From: JALEFZ01 sp039817415
Lineage (GTDB): Bacteria; Bacteroidota; Bacteroidia; J057
Assembly: GCA_039817415.1 (NCBI GenBank)
Contig: JBCBVV010000005.1
Location: 62,001 to 126,000 of the forward strand
DNA: 64,000 nucleotides
Direction of reading: 5' to 3'
The first letter of the stretch is position 1; the number at the start of each line of letters is the position of its first letter. Position numbers and translations under genes: made by a program. The notes under the pieces were generated by a model. That model saw only the letters and a list, made by a program, of their open reading frames with translations. It made no database searches and was not told the origin of the DNA. Shown here in pieces: positions 43,272-52,233 of this stretch.

Positions 43272-45897
43272 TGATAATTACTTTTTGGTCTTCATTCCTA
43301 GCTTGCAAGAAGTAAGTTCCTGCAGCCATATCTTGAATCAAGAAGCCTAGTCTGTTTTGACCAGCTTTGATTTTTCCGTCTCCGAGCATTCCGACTTCTT
43401 TACCTGCGATGTCGAAGATGCTAAAGCGAAGATATTGAGATTTTTCAAGATAAAAATCTGCTGTAACCTGTCCTTCTTTGATAGGGTTCGGGAATACGTT
43501 CACTTCAGTAACAACATTTTCCTGAATGCTAGTATTCTGATCAGCCAAAACTGTGATATAGCTGTTTTTCACCTCTAGGTCCGTCCCAGCTGCATTAGAA
43601 ACAGAAAGAATTACCTGGTATGTTCCAGGGTTGGCATAACTTACCAAAGGATTACGATCACTAGAAGTAGCTGGAATCCCACCTGTAAAGTCCCATGACC
43701 AAGTAAGTGGGAAGTCTACAGACTCGTCGATGAACTGTACTGCACCACCGACATCTATAATGGTCGTATCAGAACGGAAAGCAGCAGTTGGGGCAACCAA
43801 AGGCACAACTGTGATATAGCCACCTTTCTGTTCAGCAGCAGAACCACCACTGTTGGTTGCCGTTAGGTTCACATCGTAAGTTCCCGGAGTTTGGTAATTA
43901 ATGGTTGGGTTTTGGTTGAAGGAAGCATTTGGTGTACCTCCATCAAATATCCAAAGCCAACCAGATGGGTTGTTACCAGATAAATCTGTGAAATTAATAT
44001 CAGATCCTGCCGGTACAATCAATTGATCCGCAGAAAAATTGGTGATTGGAAGAGCCGTAACCGTAACGTAGGTAGTGGCAGTAAGTGAGTCCGTACCTGC
44101 AGCATTGCTAACAGTCAGCGTTACAGGATAAACACCTGGTGTATTGTATTGTACCAAAGGATTCTGATCAGAAGACTGAGCAGGCGTACCTCCAGCTAAT
44201 GTCCAGTTCCAAGAGGTAGGATTATTGGTTGATTCATCAGAGAATCTAACTGTTCTGCCTACACCAATAGCGGGTGCACTAGAAGAAAAATCAGCGACGG
44301 GAGCACTAGAAGGCACACCAGAATCTGACAATTTTCCTATCCACCCATCCAGAAAACCTTGGAAGTTGGAAGCCGATCTAGGATAACATCCAAATACCCA
44401 TACCTCTGGACTGGTTGCATTGTGGCGTCTTTCCGTTCCCGTATAGTCACCCCATCTTTCCGTTCCCGTGAGGAAGGTATTCAAAGGAGTGGTTCCCTTT
44501 TTTATCAACACAGAACCTGATGGGTCCATTTTGGCATCGATAGAGACAGCTCTCAACTGAGGATAAATGGTTTCTCCTGTTCTAAGGAAACCTATCAAAA
44601 CGGTAGGATCACTAGTAGATACAGCAAAAGGAGCCACAGCTGGAAAGGCGCAATCAAAGCCCTCTTGGCCATAAACCGTTTGCTCTATTGAAAAATCGAA
44701 TAGGTTGATTCTTATGTAGTAGATGCCTGCATAATCATTCTCAAATGAGGTTCCAAATACAACGTGTGCCAAGCTATCACTTACGAAACCATCTTGCATA
44801 CGGGAATCACCTGTACTCACCAATTCGGTACTTCCCAACTGTAGTCCATTTGGTGGGTTATTTATTTGTGGTACCGTAACTCTTGTCACGCTGAAGCTTG
44901 GATTACTCGCAATGTCGCCGGATAACTTGAACAAGTCTAAAGCATTCTGAGCAACACGTGAGATGAAATACATCTCGGGTCCGTTAGAACCATCATATCC
45001 CCACATCAAAGGCATCAAAGAAAAGATTCCAGAATTGGATCCCGCTACCCCATTGTAAGTAAGAAATGTTAATGGATTTCCAGCGATCGCATCAGCCTTG
45101 TCGATTTGATAAACCAGGACCTGATCAAAACCTGCTCCATCGGTAAAGAGGTTACCAGAGATAAAGATTTCGTTTTCGTTCGTAGCTAGATAAGGGAAAT
45201 CCAACCACGTACCATTGTTGAGCAGGGTGGCATCCAGTGCGTAAAGGTTCCAAGGATCACGAGGATCTTGAGAGGTAGATACGGCCATAACCACATCCGA
45301 TCTGGCGGAAGAACTTCCCGCCAACCAACACATAATGAATTTCTTAGAATCCGCATCATAGACTACGCGAGGGTCAAAAGCAAAAGACGAAACACTCAAG
45401 GGTGCGTCAAAAGCCCCCAAAGAGGTTCTTCTCAAGCGAGTTCCAGTTTCATTGTAGAAATCGATCCTCGTGTTGGTTACAGAAACGATAAATCCAGAAT
45501 CAGAAATAGCTACATGATTGTCAGGAGGGGTTGATCCATTCGTAGAATTCCCTTCGAAGTCATCAATCAAAACAGGTGTAGCAGATTGAGCAGTTCTGGC
45601 AAAGGTGGTTGCATCAACCTGCTCATCAGGCTGGTACCCTCTTTTGCCGCGTGCAACATCATTTTTCCATTGTTCCAGGTCTTCAGTTGGAACATCGGAA
45701 CCATGTTTAATCCCATAATTTTTGAGATAGGCTCCCCAGTCTTTGAGCTCGGCTGGTGAAACCTGAATGGCCTGTGAGGAATGCTGTACAGCAGAGCGCT
45801 TTAACCAAGTTGCGTCCTTGGTTTCAGCCACTTTTTGCTGGGCTTGCAGTCCTACCAACAGACCTGTCATCAGGAAAGTTAGTATTACTCTTTTCAT
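43246..45897 (-). CDS. PKD-domain secreted protein with T9SS type A sorting domain
   Basis: The 883 residues begin with a signal peptide (to LQAQ, about residue 20). Residues about 105-490 form one domain of unknown fold whose motifs (IDDFEGNSTNGSTPPDNHVA, DPRVVYDADSKKFIMCW, GTWLDFPYLATNENEIFIS, ERWGDYTGTERR) suggest a beta-propeller-like or sialidase-like fold. Three PKD domains follow (about 535-615, 620-700, 705-785), each with a WNW/WLW/WDF + GG.P motif. The last 85 residues are a type A sorting domain (VNVFPNPIKEGQ ... MAAGTYFLQARN). It would be secreted and attached to the cell surface. A small lipoprotein gene overlaps its end. Confidence 0.9.
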   Translation of the reverse strand: MKRVILTFLMTGLLVGLQAQQKVAETKDATWLKRSAVQHSSQAIQVSPAELKDWGAYLKNYGIKHGSDVPTEDLEQWKNDVARGKRGYQPDEQVDATTFARTAQSATPVLIDDFEGNSTNGSTPPDNHVAISDSGFIVSVTNTRIDFYNETGTRLRRTSLGAFDAPLSVSSFAFDPRVVYDADSKKFIMCWLAGSSSARSDVVMAVSTSQDPRDPWNLYALDATLLNNGTWLDFPYLATNENEIFISGNLFTDGAGFDQVLVYQIDKADAIAGNPLTFLTYNGVAGSNSGIFSLMPLMWGYDGSNGPEMYFISRVAQNALDLFKLSGDIASNPSFSVTRVTVPQINNPPNGLQLGSTELVSTGDSRMQDGFVSDSLAHVVFGTSFENDYAGIYYIRINLFDFSIEQTVYGQEGFDCAFPAVAPFAVSTSDPTVLIGFLRTGETIYPQLRAVSIDAKMDPSGSVLIKKGTTPLNTFLTGTERWGDYTGTERRHNATSPEVWVFGCYPRSASNFQGFLDGWIGKLSDSGVPSSAPVADFSSSAPAIGVGRTVRFSDESTNNPTSWNWTLAGGTPAQSSDQNPLVQYNTPGVYPVTLTVSNAAGTDSLTATTYVTVTALPITNFSADQLIVPAGSDINFTDLSGNNPSGWLWIFDGGTPNASFNQNPTINYQTPGTYDVNLTATNSGGSAAEQKGGYITVVPLVAPTAAFRSDTTIIDVGGAVQFIDESVDFPLTWSWDFTGGIPATSSDRNPLVSYANPGTYQVILSVSNAAGTDLEVKNSYITVLADQNTSIQENVVTEVNVFPNPIKEGQVTADFYLEKSQYLRFSIFDIAGKEVGMLGDGKIKAGQNRLGFLIQDMAAGTYFLQARNEDQKVIINEKIVVLP

Positions 45898-46067
45898 GTA
45901 GAAACAAATAGGATTTTGTGTAAAGGTATAGAAACAGTAATCTAGGCCGAAAAGTGCTTTTTAACAAATGATGAAGTGTCCAAGTGTCAGTGCATTTTGA
46001 CCTTAAATTGAGCTACTGATTTACACATATCTACTGTCCTCCAATGTTTTATGTAGGACAAATCAGT

Positions 46068-47003
46068 CTATTTCCTCTTATTTTCCATTTGGTGAATTGC
46101 CCAAGGTATAACTACTTCATTGACATGAACTGAGGCTTTACGAGGAAGGTCATAATGATCTGCACCTTCGACGGTGTACCAGACTTTATGAGAATGGGGA
46201 ATGTTATCGAAGTTTTCCCGTCCATAGCTTATGTCAATGTTAATGTCCTGATCCCCATGCATCACATAAACTGGCTGGGTTATTTCCTTACAACTATTCG
46301 CAGGAACAACCTCAAATCCTGGAAAATCAGCTATTCGCGATGCCTTTTCCAACGCATAATTGGCTAAACCAGGGATACGGAAACCAATGATACGTTTTCC
46401 ATAATCATCTACGATTTGAGGAAGGCGCGCAAAGGTTGACTGAATGACACCAAAATCAAGCGTCGTGTCGTAGGCCAGAGACTGATAGGCGATAGCTCCC
46501 CCAAGTGAATTGCCCCAAACACCAACCGCTAAATTAGGTTCTTGTTTCTTAATGAATTGATTGACAACAGCCACATCTCTTTTTTCATGATAACCATAGG
46601 TATTGAATTGGCCTCCACTTTTACCATGAGCCCTTAAATCGAAAAGGACCGAGCCCACTCCCTGATCTGCTAGAAAGGAAGCAAATTCCAAAAAGACCTC
46701 TTTGCAGCTACTTATACCATGAAGGAAAATAAACGAGCCTTTTAGGCTATCCGACTGCCTGGGTTTCACCCAATAACCCGCTAAATGGATGCTGTCATCT
46801 GTTACAATATCCAGGGTATCATAATTGAGGTTGTAAAAGGAAGGATGAGAGGGATGCCAATATTTTTCTCCATGATTGGCAGGATCGACTCTAAGCGGAA
46901 TGATGATTCCGTACGGGGCTGCTATATTTACCCCAAAGTAAATAGCAGCAGTCAGCACCAAAAGGAAGATCAGTACAATCCACCTCCATTTCTTGTGTTT
47001 CAT
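46068..47003 (-). CDS. Alpha/beta hydrolase with N-terminal membrane anchor
   Basis: The 311-residue protein has one N-terminal hydrophobic segment (WIVLIFLLVLTAAIYFGV) that could anchor it in the inner membrane. The hydrolase fold shows the oxyanion region IFLHGISSCKEVF, the nucleophile elbow GVWGNSLGGAIA (Ser), the acid region VMHGDQDINID and the histidine GADHYDLPR. Relatives act as esterases, lipases or peptidases; the substrate is unknown. It is the last gene of the run TPR-nfu-lipB-hydrolase, starting 16 bases after lipB. Confidence 0.88.
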   Translation of the reverse strand: MKHKKWRWIVLIFLLVLTAAIYFGVNIAAPYGIIIPLRVDPANHGEKYWHPSHPSFYNLNYDTLDIVTDDSIHLAGYWVKPRQSDSLKGSFIFLHGISSCKEVFLEFASFLADQGVGSVLFDLRAHGKSGGQFNTYGYHEKRDVAVVNQFIKKQEPNLAVGVWGNSLGGAIAYQSLAYDTTLDFGVIQSTFARLPQIVDDYGKRIIGFRIPGLANYALEKASRIADFPGFEVVPANSCKEITQPVYVMHGDQDINIDISYGRENFDNIPHSHKVWYTVEGADHYDLPRKASVHVNEVVIPWAIHQMENKRK

Positions 47004-47019
47004 GTGAAATGAGTTTGGT

Positions 47020-47736
47020 TTAGCCTACAGGGGCTGCGTCAACGATTTCTGCTTCAAAGACGTTGGCGAAATGGTACTTCAGATTGTCCTTGGCTTCCTG
47101 CATGTCAACTTCCCTTCCCAATTCGGCCGATAAAGAAGTAACACCTTTGTCATCAATTCCACAGGGAACAATATGCTTGAAGTAATCAAGGTCTGTATTG
47201 ATGTTAAGGGCAAAACCATGCATGGTTACCCATCTACTACAACGAACGCCCATGGCACAAATTTTCCTTGGGTTGGCGGTATCTATGTCAAGCCAAACGC
47301 CCGTTGCCCCTTCAATTCTTCCCCCTTCTAAGCCATAATCGGCTAAAAAGTTGATCATCACCTTCTCCATGTTTCTAAGATAAAGGGCAATGTCAGGCTT
47401 GAATTTTTCAAGGTCTAGGATGGGATAGCCTGTGATTTGACCTGGGCCGTGATAGGTAATGTCTCCTCCACGGTTGATCTTGAAATATTGAATCTCTTTT
47501 TCCGCGCGCATCTCCTCGCTGATAAGCAAATTGGCTTCATCTCCACTTTTACCTAGGGTATAAACGTGATTATGCTCACAGAAAAGCAGATGGTTTCTGG
47601 TATCAATTTTATGTGGCTTAGCCTTGTTCCCGGCAGCAATTTTCAGCCCCACATTCACTCTCAACAAAGATTCCTGTAGGTCCCAGGCCTCTTCGTAATC
47701 TATATTACCCAAATCACTGTATAGGATCGTATTCAT
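47020..47736 (-). CDS. lipB: Lipoyl(octanoyl) transferase
   Basis: LipB moves octanoyl groups from acyl carrier protein to lipoyl domains of 2-oxoacid dehydrogenases and the glycine cleavage H protein. The 238 residues hold the family motifs: LFCEHNHVYTLGKSG, RGGDITYHGPGQITGYPILDL at about 98-118, KICAMGVRCSRWVTMHGFALN with the conserved Lys, and VPCGIDDKGVTSL with the active-site Cys. The length is usual. It lies between nfu and the hydrolase gene. Confidence 0.96.
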   Translation of the reverse strand: MNTILYSDLGNIDYEEAWDLQESLLRVNVGLKIAAGNKAKPHKIDTRNHLLFCEHNHVYTLGKSGDEANLLISEEMRAEKEIQYFKINRGGDITYHGPGQITGYPILDLEKFKPDIALYLRNMEKVMINFLADYGLEGGRIEGATGVWLDIDTANPRKICAMGVRCSRWVTMHGFALNINTDLDYFKHIVPCGIDDKGVTSLSAELGREVDMQEAKDNLKYHFANVFEAEIVDAAPVG

Positions 47737-47799
47737 AAGCTATCATCAATTATGATGGTGAACGGAAACAGGCAGCTAAGGTTTTGAGGAGAGAACTGG

Positions 47800-48381
47800 C
47801 TATTTCAGAACATTGTTGTCTAGCGCAACTACCTGCTTGACTTCAGGTATCATATGGTTCAGAAGCTTTTCTACTCCATCCTTTAAGGTCTGTGCTGCGT
47901 AGGGACATCTTCTACATGACCCATGCATACTGAGGTTCAGCACCCCATCTTCGTAGGATTCAATCACAAAATCCCCCCCGTCCTCATGGGCATAAGGCCT
48001 TAACTGTTTGTCCAGTATCTCCTGAATCATCTTGATGATGACATCATCAGACTTGGGATGTTCTAGTTTTTCGGCACCTAGGTACATGATGGGTTCATTG
48101 TCTTCCAGGTGTTGTTGGAGCATCATTCGCAATTCTGGCAAGAGGGAATCCCAATGAGGAGAACCAGGCGTTTTCAGAATGGTGATATAGTTATAGTGCA
48201 TGAAAACCTGGTCCACATAGCGCAGCATCAAAAACTTTTTGGCTAAGGGTGAAGTCTCAGCTTTGCTCCAATCCGTATATACATAGGGCTCATCGGTCAG
48301 AATCCCATTTTTCACAACCAATTTGATGGCTTCAGGATTAGGAACCCCTTCAAATTCTATAAATGCTCTTCTCTTTTCCAT
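47800..48381 (-). CDS. NifU-like (Nfu) iron-sulfur cluster carrier
   Basis: The ATG at 48381 gives 193 residues (a TTG two codons upstream is also in frame). The N-terminal half (1-90) is an Nfu N-terminal domain (IEFEGVPNPEAIKLVVKNG and PLAKKFLMLRYVDQVFMH). The C-terminal half is the NifU-like cluster domain: LDKQLRPYAHEDGGDFVIES and the cluster-binding CxxC in GSCRRCPYA. Such Nfu carriers hand 4Fe-4S clusters to client proteins, in many organisms including lipoyl synthase; the presence of lipB downstream supports that role here. Confidence 0.93.
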   Translation of the reverse strand: MEKRRAFIEFEGVPNPEAIKLVVKNGILTDEPYVYTDWSKAETSPLAKKFLMLRYVDQVFMHYNYITILKTPGSPHWDSLLPELRMMLQQHLEDNEPIMYLGAEKLEHPKSDDVIIKMIQEILDKQLRPYAHEDGGDFVIESYEDGVLNLSMHGSCRRCPYAAQTLKDGVEKLLNHMIPEVKQVVALDNNVLK

Positions 48382-48447
48382 GTTCAAACATTATCCCATT
48401 TCAGGTTTCCGCAAATGTAGGATGTAGAAAGCTGGCATGCAATGATT

Positions 48448-48774
48448 TTACCATTCCTCCAATTCATCCATTGCTTGTCTTAGTGCGCGCTGGAGTTCCC
48501 CTTCAGCATGTAGGTCTTTGGCCTGTTTAGCTTGGGTAATTCCTTCCTCATAAACCAATTTAGCCTGCTCAAAGTTTTCTTGGAGAAAGTATATTTTCCC
48601 AAGATGATAGTAAAGCCCGACATAATCAGGATGGAGTTCTTTCAGCTGTAGGAAATACTTCTTAGCCTCTTCCAAGGCGCCTTGTTGCATATATTCATTG
48701 GCTACTGCATACAGGTTAAAGGCATCTTTGGGGGCTTGAGACAGGAATTCTAGCAGTTTTGTAAGTCTATCCAT
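48448..48774 (-). CDS. Tetratricopeptide repeat protein
   Basis: The 108-residue protein is nearly all helical with two to three TPR units (AFNLYAVANEYMQQGALEEAKKYF, YVGLYYHLGKIYFLQENFEQAKLVYEEGI). It is cytoplasmic by lack of a signal. It is the first gene of the TPR-nfu-lipB-hydrolase run, 66 bases before nfu, and its partner is unknown. A minus-strand TATGTTTG box at 48867-48874 matches the -7 consensus, but the -33 TTG is missing. Confidence 0.75.
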   Translation of the reverse strand: MDRLTKLLEFLSQAPKDAFNLYAVANEYMQQGALEEAKKYFLQLKELHPDYVGLYYHLGKIYFLQENFEQAKLVYEEGITQAKQAKDLHAEGELQRALRQAMDELEEW

Positions 48775-48782
48775 GAATAAAT

Positions 48783-48814
48783 TTGTTATGTATGCATACT
48801 ATTTTTTAGATTTG
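48783..48814 (+). promoter_or_regulatory. Probable etfBA promoter
   Basis: TTG (48783-48785) is 21 bases before TAGATTTG (48807-48814), an exact match to the Bacteroidota consensus. It leaves a leader of about 75 bases before the etfB ATG. Confidence 0.55.
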
Positions 48815-48896
48815 GCGTATACAAGATTAGTTGGAAAAACCATCTATTTTCTAGCTGACAAAGGAACAAACATATAGAATCATAATCACATTCAGG

Positions 48897-49637
48897 ATGA
48901 AAATACTCGTATGTATATCGCACGTGCCAGACACGACAACAAAAATTCAATTCGAGGCTGACGGAAGCGCGTTGAACAAGCAGGGAGTTAGTTTTGTAAT
49001 CAACCCTTATTGCGAATATGGCCTTTCTCGTGCCATTGGATTCAGAGAAGAAGGAAAAACAGTAAGCATTACTGTGCTGACTGTTGGTGGAAAAGAAGTA
49101 GAAGCTACCCTACGTAAGGCCCTCGCTATTGGAGCTGATGATGCGGTTAGAATTGATGCCCATCCATCTGACTCTGCCTTTGTAGCCAAGCAAATTGCTG
49201 ATTATGCAGATGGCAAAGATTTCGATTTGATCTTTACAGGTAAGGAATCCATCGATTTCAACGGAGGCATGGTACCCGGTATGCTTGCTGAGCATTTGGG
49301 AATGGCTTTCGTGTCTTTTGCTACACATATGGAAATGACAGGAGACAGCACTGCAGATCTGAAAAGAGAAGTAGATGGAGGTGTCGAAGTACTAAGCGTC
49401 AACCTACCTGCCGTCATTAGCTGTCAGAAAGGTATATCTGAGTGGAGAATTCCTAACATGCGCGGAATCATGGCAGCGCGTAAGAAGCCCCTTGCCACGG
49501 TTGCCCCTTCAGAAATGGGAGAAGTTATTCCTACTGTAAAAATGAGCTATCCTCCTGCAAAAGGTGAAACGAAATACTTCGAGCCCGACAATGCCAAGGA
49601 ACTTGTAACCGCTTTGGTGGACAAAGGCCTGATTTAA
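48897..49637 (+). CDS. etfB: Electron transfer flavoprotein subunit beta
   Basis: EtfB is the AMP-binding subunit of the flavoprotein that carries electrons from acyl-CoA dehydrogenases to the respiratory chain. The 246 residues begin MKILVCISHVPDTTTKIQF and contain the family landmarks NPYCEYGLSRAI, LIFTGKESIDFNGGMVPGML, and PAVISCQKGISEWRIPNMRGIM with the conserved ETF-beta signature. The length is typical. The etfA gene follows after 91 bases in the same direction. The predicted promoter lies 83-114 bases upstream. Confidence 0.97.
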   Translation: MKILVCISHVPDTTTKIQFEADGSALNKQGVSFVINPYCEYGLSRAIGFREEGKTVSITVLTVGGKEVEATLRKALAIGADDAVRIDAHPSDSAFVAKQIADYADGKDFDLIFTGKESIDFNGGMVPGMLAEHLGMAFVSFATHMEMTGDSTADLKREVDGGVEVLSVNLPAVISCQKGISEWRIPNMRGIMAARKKPLATVAPSEMGEVIPTVKMSYPPAKGETKYFEPDNAKELVTALVDKGLI

Positions 49638-49728
49638 TTAGCAATCGGTCAAACTTTTTGCCCATTAGTGGCTTATTCATTTTATATCATATTCTGATTA
49701 TTCTATTCTTTAGAAAAGGAACAAATAT

Positions 49729-50703
49729 ATGTCAGTCTTATTATTCGCAGAAAACAGCAACGGCAGCTTCAAAAAACCAGTATTCGAGGCTGCTACTTAT
49801 GCATATGATCTCGCTCAAGCTATGGGAACGGATGTTGCAGCCGTTTCTGTAGGCCAGGTATCTGAGGAAGAACTTGCTTCCCTTGGAACCTACGGTGTAA
49901 GCAAAGTATACAATGTATCTAGCGACAAGCTAAATGACTTTGTCAATACGGCTTATGCTGCTGCTGTTACGGCCGTTGCCAATCAAATTGGTGCCAAAGC
50001 AGTTGTTATGGCCCAGACCTATAACGGTCGTGCAATCTCCCCAAGAGTAGCCGTAAAGCTTGATGCCGCTCCAATTTCTGGTGCCATCAGCCTTGTCGAT
50101 CCTGCAAATGGTTTTGATGCCATTCGCATGGCTTACTCAGGAAAAGGAGTCCAGGAATTCAAAGCCAATACCGACAAAGTAGTCGTTGCGGTTAAAACGA
50201 ATGGCTACAAGGTAGAGGAGAATCCTACCACTGCAGCAGTTGAGAATTTTGACTTTTCAGCCAAAGATAAGGATCTGGACACAGTTGTGAAGGAAATCGT
50301 TCGCGCTTCTGAGGGTATTTCTCTAACAGAGGCAGAAAATGTAGTATCCGCCGGCCGTGGCATGAAAGGGCCTGAGAATTGGGGCATGATTGAGGAATTG
50401 GCAGGATTGATTGGTGCAGCTACTGCATCTTCTAAGCCGGTTGCTGATATGGATTGGAGACCTCACCACGAACACGTAGGTCAAACAGGAATCCAAATCG
50501 CACCTAACCTCTATATTGCTATTGGTATTTCAGGAGCGATTCAGCATCTAGCTGGCGTAAGCTCATCTAAAAATATTGTCGTTATCAATAAAGATCCTGA
50601 GGCGCCATTCTTCAAGATCGCAGATTACGGTATTGTAGGGGACTTATTTGACGTAGTCCCCCAGATCATCGAAGCAGTAAAGGCCAGTAAGGCAACAGCC
50701 TAA
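49729..50703 (+). CDS. etfA: Electron transfer flavoprotein subunit alpha
   Basis: EtfA binds the FAD that accepts electrons. The 324 residues have the N-terminal MSVLLFAENSNGSFKKPVF, and the C-terminal FAD domain with VSAGRGMKGPENWGMIEEL, HHEHVGQTGIQIAP, LYIAIGISGAIQHLAGVSSS and IVVINKDPEAPFFKIADYG. The ATG at 49729 is preceded by an AAAAGGA ribosome-binding stretch. It is cotranscribed with etfB and ends at a strong terminator. No ETF-quinone oxidoreductase or acyl-CoA dehydrogenase gene is present in the window. Confidence 0.97.
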   Translation: MSVLLFAENSNGSFKKPVFEAATYAYDLAQAMGTDVAAVSVGQVSEEELASLGTYGVSKVYNVSSDKLNDFVNTAYAAAVTAVANQIGAKAVVMAQTYNGRAISPRVAVKLDAAPISGAISLVDPANGFDAIRMAYSGKGVQEFKANTDKVVVAVKTNGYKVEENPTTAAVENFDFSAKDKDLDTVVKEIVRASEGISLTEAENVVSAGRGMKGPENWGMIEELAGLIGAATASSKPVADMDWRPHHEHVGQTGIQIAPNLYIAIGISGAIQHLAGVSSSKNIVVINKDPEAPFFKIADYGIVGDLFDVVPQIIEAVKASKATA

Positions 50704-50723
50704 TTGATCATAACATAACAAAT

Positions 50724-50767
50724 AGGTGTGAAGGTTGATGCTACATCACTTTCACACCTTTGTTTTT
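50724..50767 (+). terminator. Intrinsic terminator of etfBA
   Basis: AGGTGTGAA / TTCACACCT (9 bp) encloses a second GATG/CATC stem and is followed by TTGTTTTT. Confidence 0.85.
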
Positions 50768-50985
50768 CTCTTGTGTCACGATTTGGGCCATGAAGGGGTC
50801 AAGAGATTTTAATCCTAAGGGCTGAAAGTTTTCCAAAGTTTAAGGATTGGAATTACTTTTGCGAATGAAAATCCTGAGCCTTTGGGGAATGTTCGATTTT
50901 ATTTTATTTTTGGTCGTCTTATAGATGGGAATGATGGGAAGCCTCCCTTCTCTTATCTGAACGTGAGGTAGATAACAAAGAAGTA

Positions 50986-51633
50986 GTGCAGAAAAAAATT
51001 CGTTTAGATATCATTGGTTTGTCTTCCAGCCACTCGCAGATTGGACACTACGCGTTGGTCTTGGGAGAAAGCGAAGGGAACCGCAGATTGCCCATTATCA
51101 TTGGTGGGGCCGAAGCACAAGCTATCGCCCTAGAGTTGGAAAACATCAAAACCAACCGCCCAATGACCCACGATCTCATCTACAACATGTCCCGCCACTT
51201 CAACCTCAACCTCCTAGAAGTGGTCATCAACGACCTACATGAAGGTATTTTCTATGCGCGCCTCATCATGGAGGTAGACGGAGAAATACACGAAATCGAT
51301 AGCCGTCCTTCTGATGCAGTTGCCTTGGGGGTAAGGTTCAAAGTGCCGATTTATAGCTTTGAAAATGTCCTTTCTGAAGCTGGTATCGTCATAGATGAAG
51401 AAGAAGGAGAAGAAAGCCAGTCACTCAGCACAGAAACTCCAGGATTTTCTTTGGCGGAAATAGAACAATCAGACCCAATAGAAGAGGAAGAAACACCATC
51501 TCCTCGTTCTAAATCCAACAACAAGGATAAGATCAACAAACTCAATACTAAGTTGACAGATGCATTGGCTAAGGAAGATTACGAAGCCGCTGCTAGAATC
51601 AGAGACGAAATCAAGAAATTGGAAGATAACTAG
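50986..51633 (+). CDS. Bifunctional nuclease family protein (DUF151) with C-terminal UVR motif
   Basis: The 215-residue protein starts at a GTG at 50986, as an in-frame stop lies just upstream. Residues 1-140 are the DUF151/bifunctional nuclease domain (LDIIGLSSSHSQIGHYALVL, LPIIIGGAEAQAIALELE, RPMTHDLIYNMSRHFN, DSRPSDAVALGVRFKVPI). A charged linker of about 45 residues follows, and the last 34 residues carry a UvrB/UvrC-type motif (LTDALAKEDYEAAARIRDEI). Relatives of the first domain include nucleases active on DNA and RNA; the pairing with a UVR motif is frequent in Bacteroidota. A TACTTTTG box lies at 50854-50861 but without a -33 TTG. It is cytoplasmic. Confidence 0.9.
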   Translation: MQKKIRLDIIGLSSSHSQIGHYALVLGESEGNRRLPIIIGGAEAQAIALELENIKTNRPMTHDLIYNMSRHFNLNLLEVVINDLHEGIFYARLIMEVDGEIHEIDSRPSDAVALGVRFKVPIYSFENVLSEAGIVIDEEEGEESQSLSTETPGFSLAEIEQSDPIEEEETPSPRSKSNNKDKINKLNTKLTDALAKEDYEAAARIRDEIKKLEDN

Positions 51634-51682
51634 CCCAATTTCCCGCTTACCTACCCAATTTGAGACATTCTTCCATTCAAAC

Positions 51683-51720
51683 ATTCGAATATGTTCGAAT
51701 TTTTGTTTTAATTCGGCTAT
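51683..51720 (+). promoter_or_regulatory. Tandem TTCGAAT repeats and a shared motif upstream of the thioesterase gene
   Basis: TTCGAAT occurs at about 51684-51690 and again at 51694-51700, 10 bases apart. The next bases, TTTTGTTTTAATTCGGCT, match 16 of 18 positions upstream of the reductase gene (725-741). No experiment-based role is known. Confidence 0.3.
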
Positions 51721-51758
51721 TACAATTACCCTTGATCCATACTTATATTTTGGCCTAA

Positions 51759-52205
51759 ATGTCTAATCGTACCTCATACACAGAAATTACAGTCAGAAGC
51801 TGGACCCTTGACCTATATGGGCAAGTAAGCAATGCTAAGTTTCTAGAGTTTCTGGAGGAAGCCAGGTGGAATCACTTCGAGGGTTTCTTTGAGTCTGGGA
51901 TGTTCATGGACATTGGTCTTGCCTTCGTTTTGGTGAATGTCAATTTGAACTACAGCGCTCCAGCTCATCTAGGGGATGTCCTTGAGGTAAGAACCACCAT
52001 TGACCGCGTAGGAGAAAAAAGCATTACCCTTGCCCATCAAATTATCAAAAAGCCCTCAGAAGAAGTTATCGCCGATGGTACCGTCACCTTTGTGGTTAAA
52101 GACTTAAGCAAAGGAGTAGCCGTGTTCCTGACAGAAAGGATGCGCGATATGTTTCTTCGTGAAGATGAAGGAGATACCTTTTGGCCAAAAGGTAGAAAAA
52201 TGTAG
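51759..52205 (+). CDS. Acyl-CoA thioesterase (4HBT hotdog fold)
   Basis: The 148 residues form a single hotdog domain. The 4HBT features are present: EITVRSWTLDLYGQVSNAKFLEFLEEARW with the conserved Asp/Gly turn region and LEEARW helix, then LAFVLVNVNLNYSAPAHLGDVLEV and an ITLAHQIIK strand. Such enzymes cleave acyl-CoA esters in the cytoplasm; the chain length is not deducible. It is followed 28 bases later by the UDG-family gene, so the pair is probably an operon. Confidence 0.88.
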   Translation: MSNRTSYTEITVRSWTLDLYGQVSNAKFLEFLEEARWNHFEGFFESGMFMDIGLAFVLVNVNLNYSAPAHLGDVLEVRTTIDRVGEKSITLAHQIIKKPSEEVIADGTVTFVVKDLSKGVAVFLTERMRDMFLREDEGDTFWPKGRKM

Positions 52206-52233
52206 ACCCTACCTGTCCTTCTATTCTATCTAA

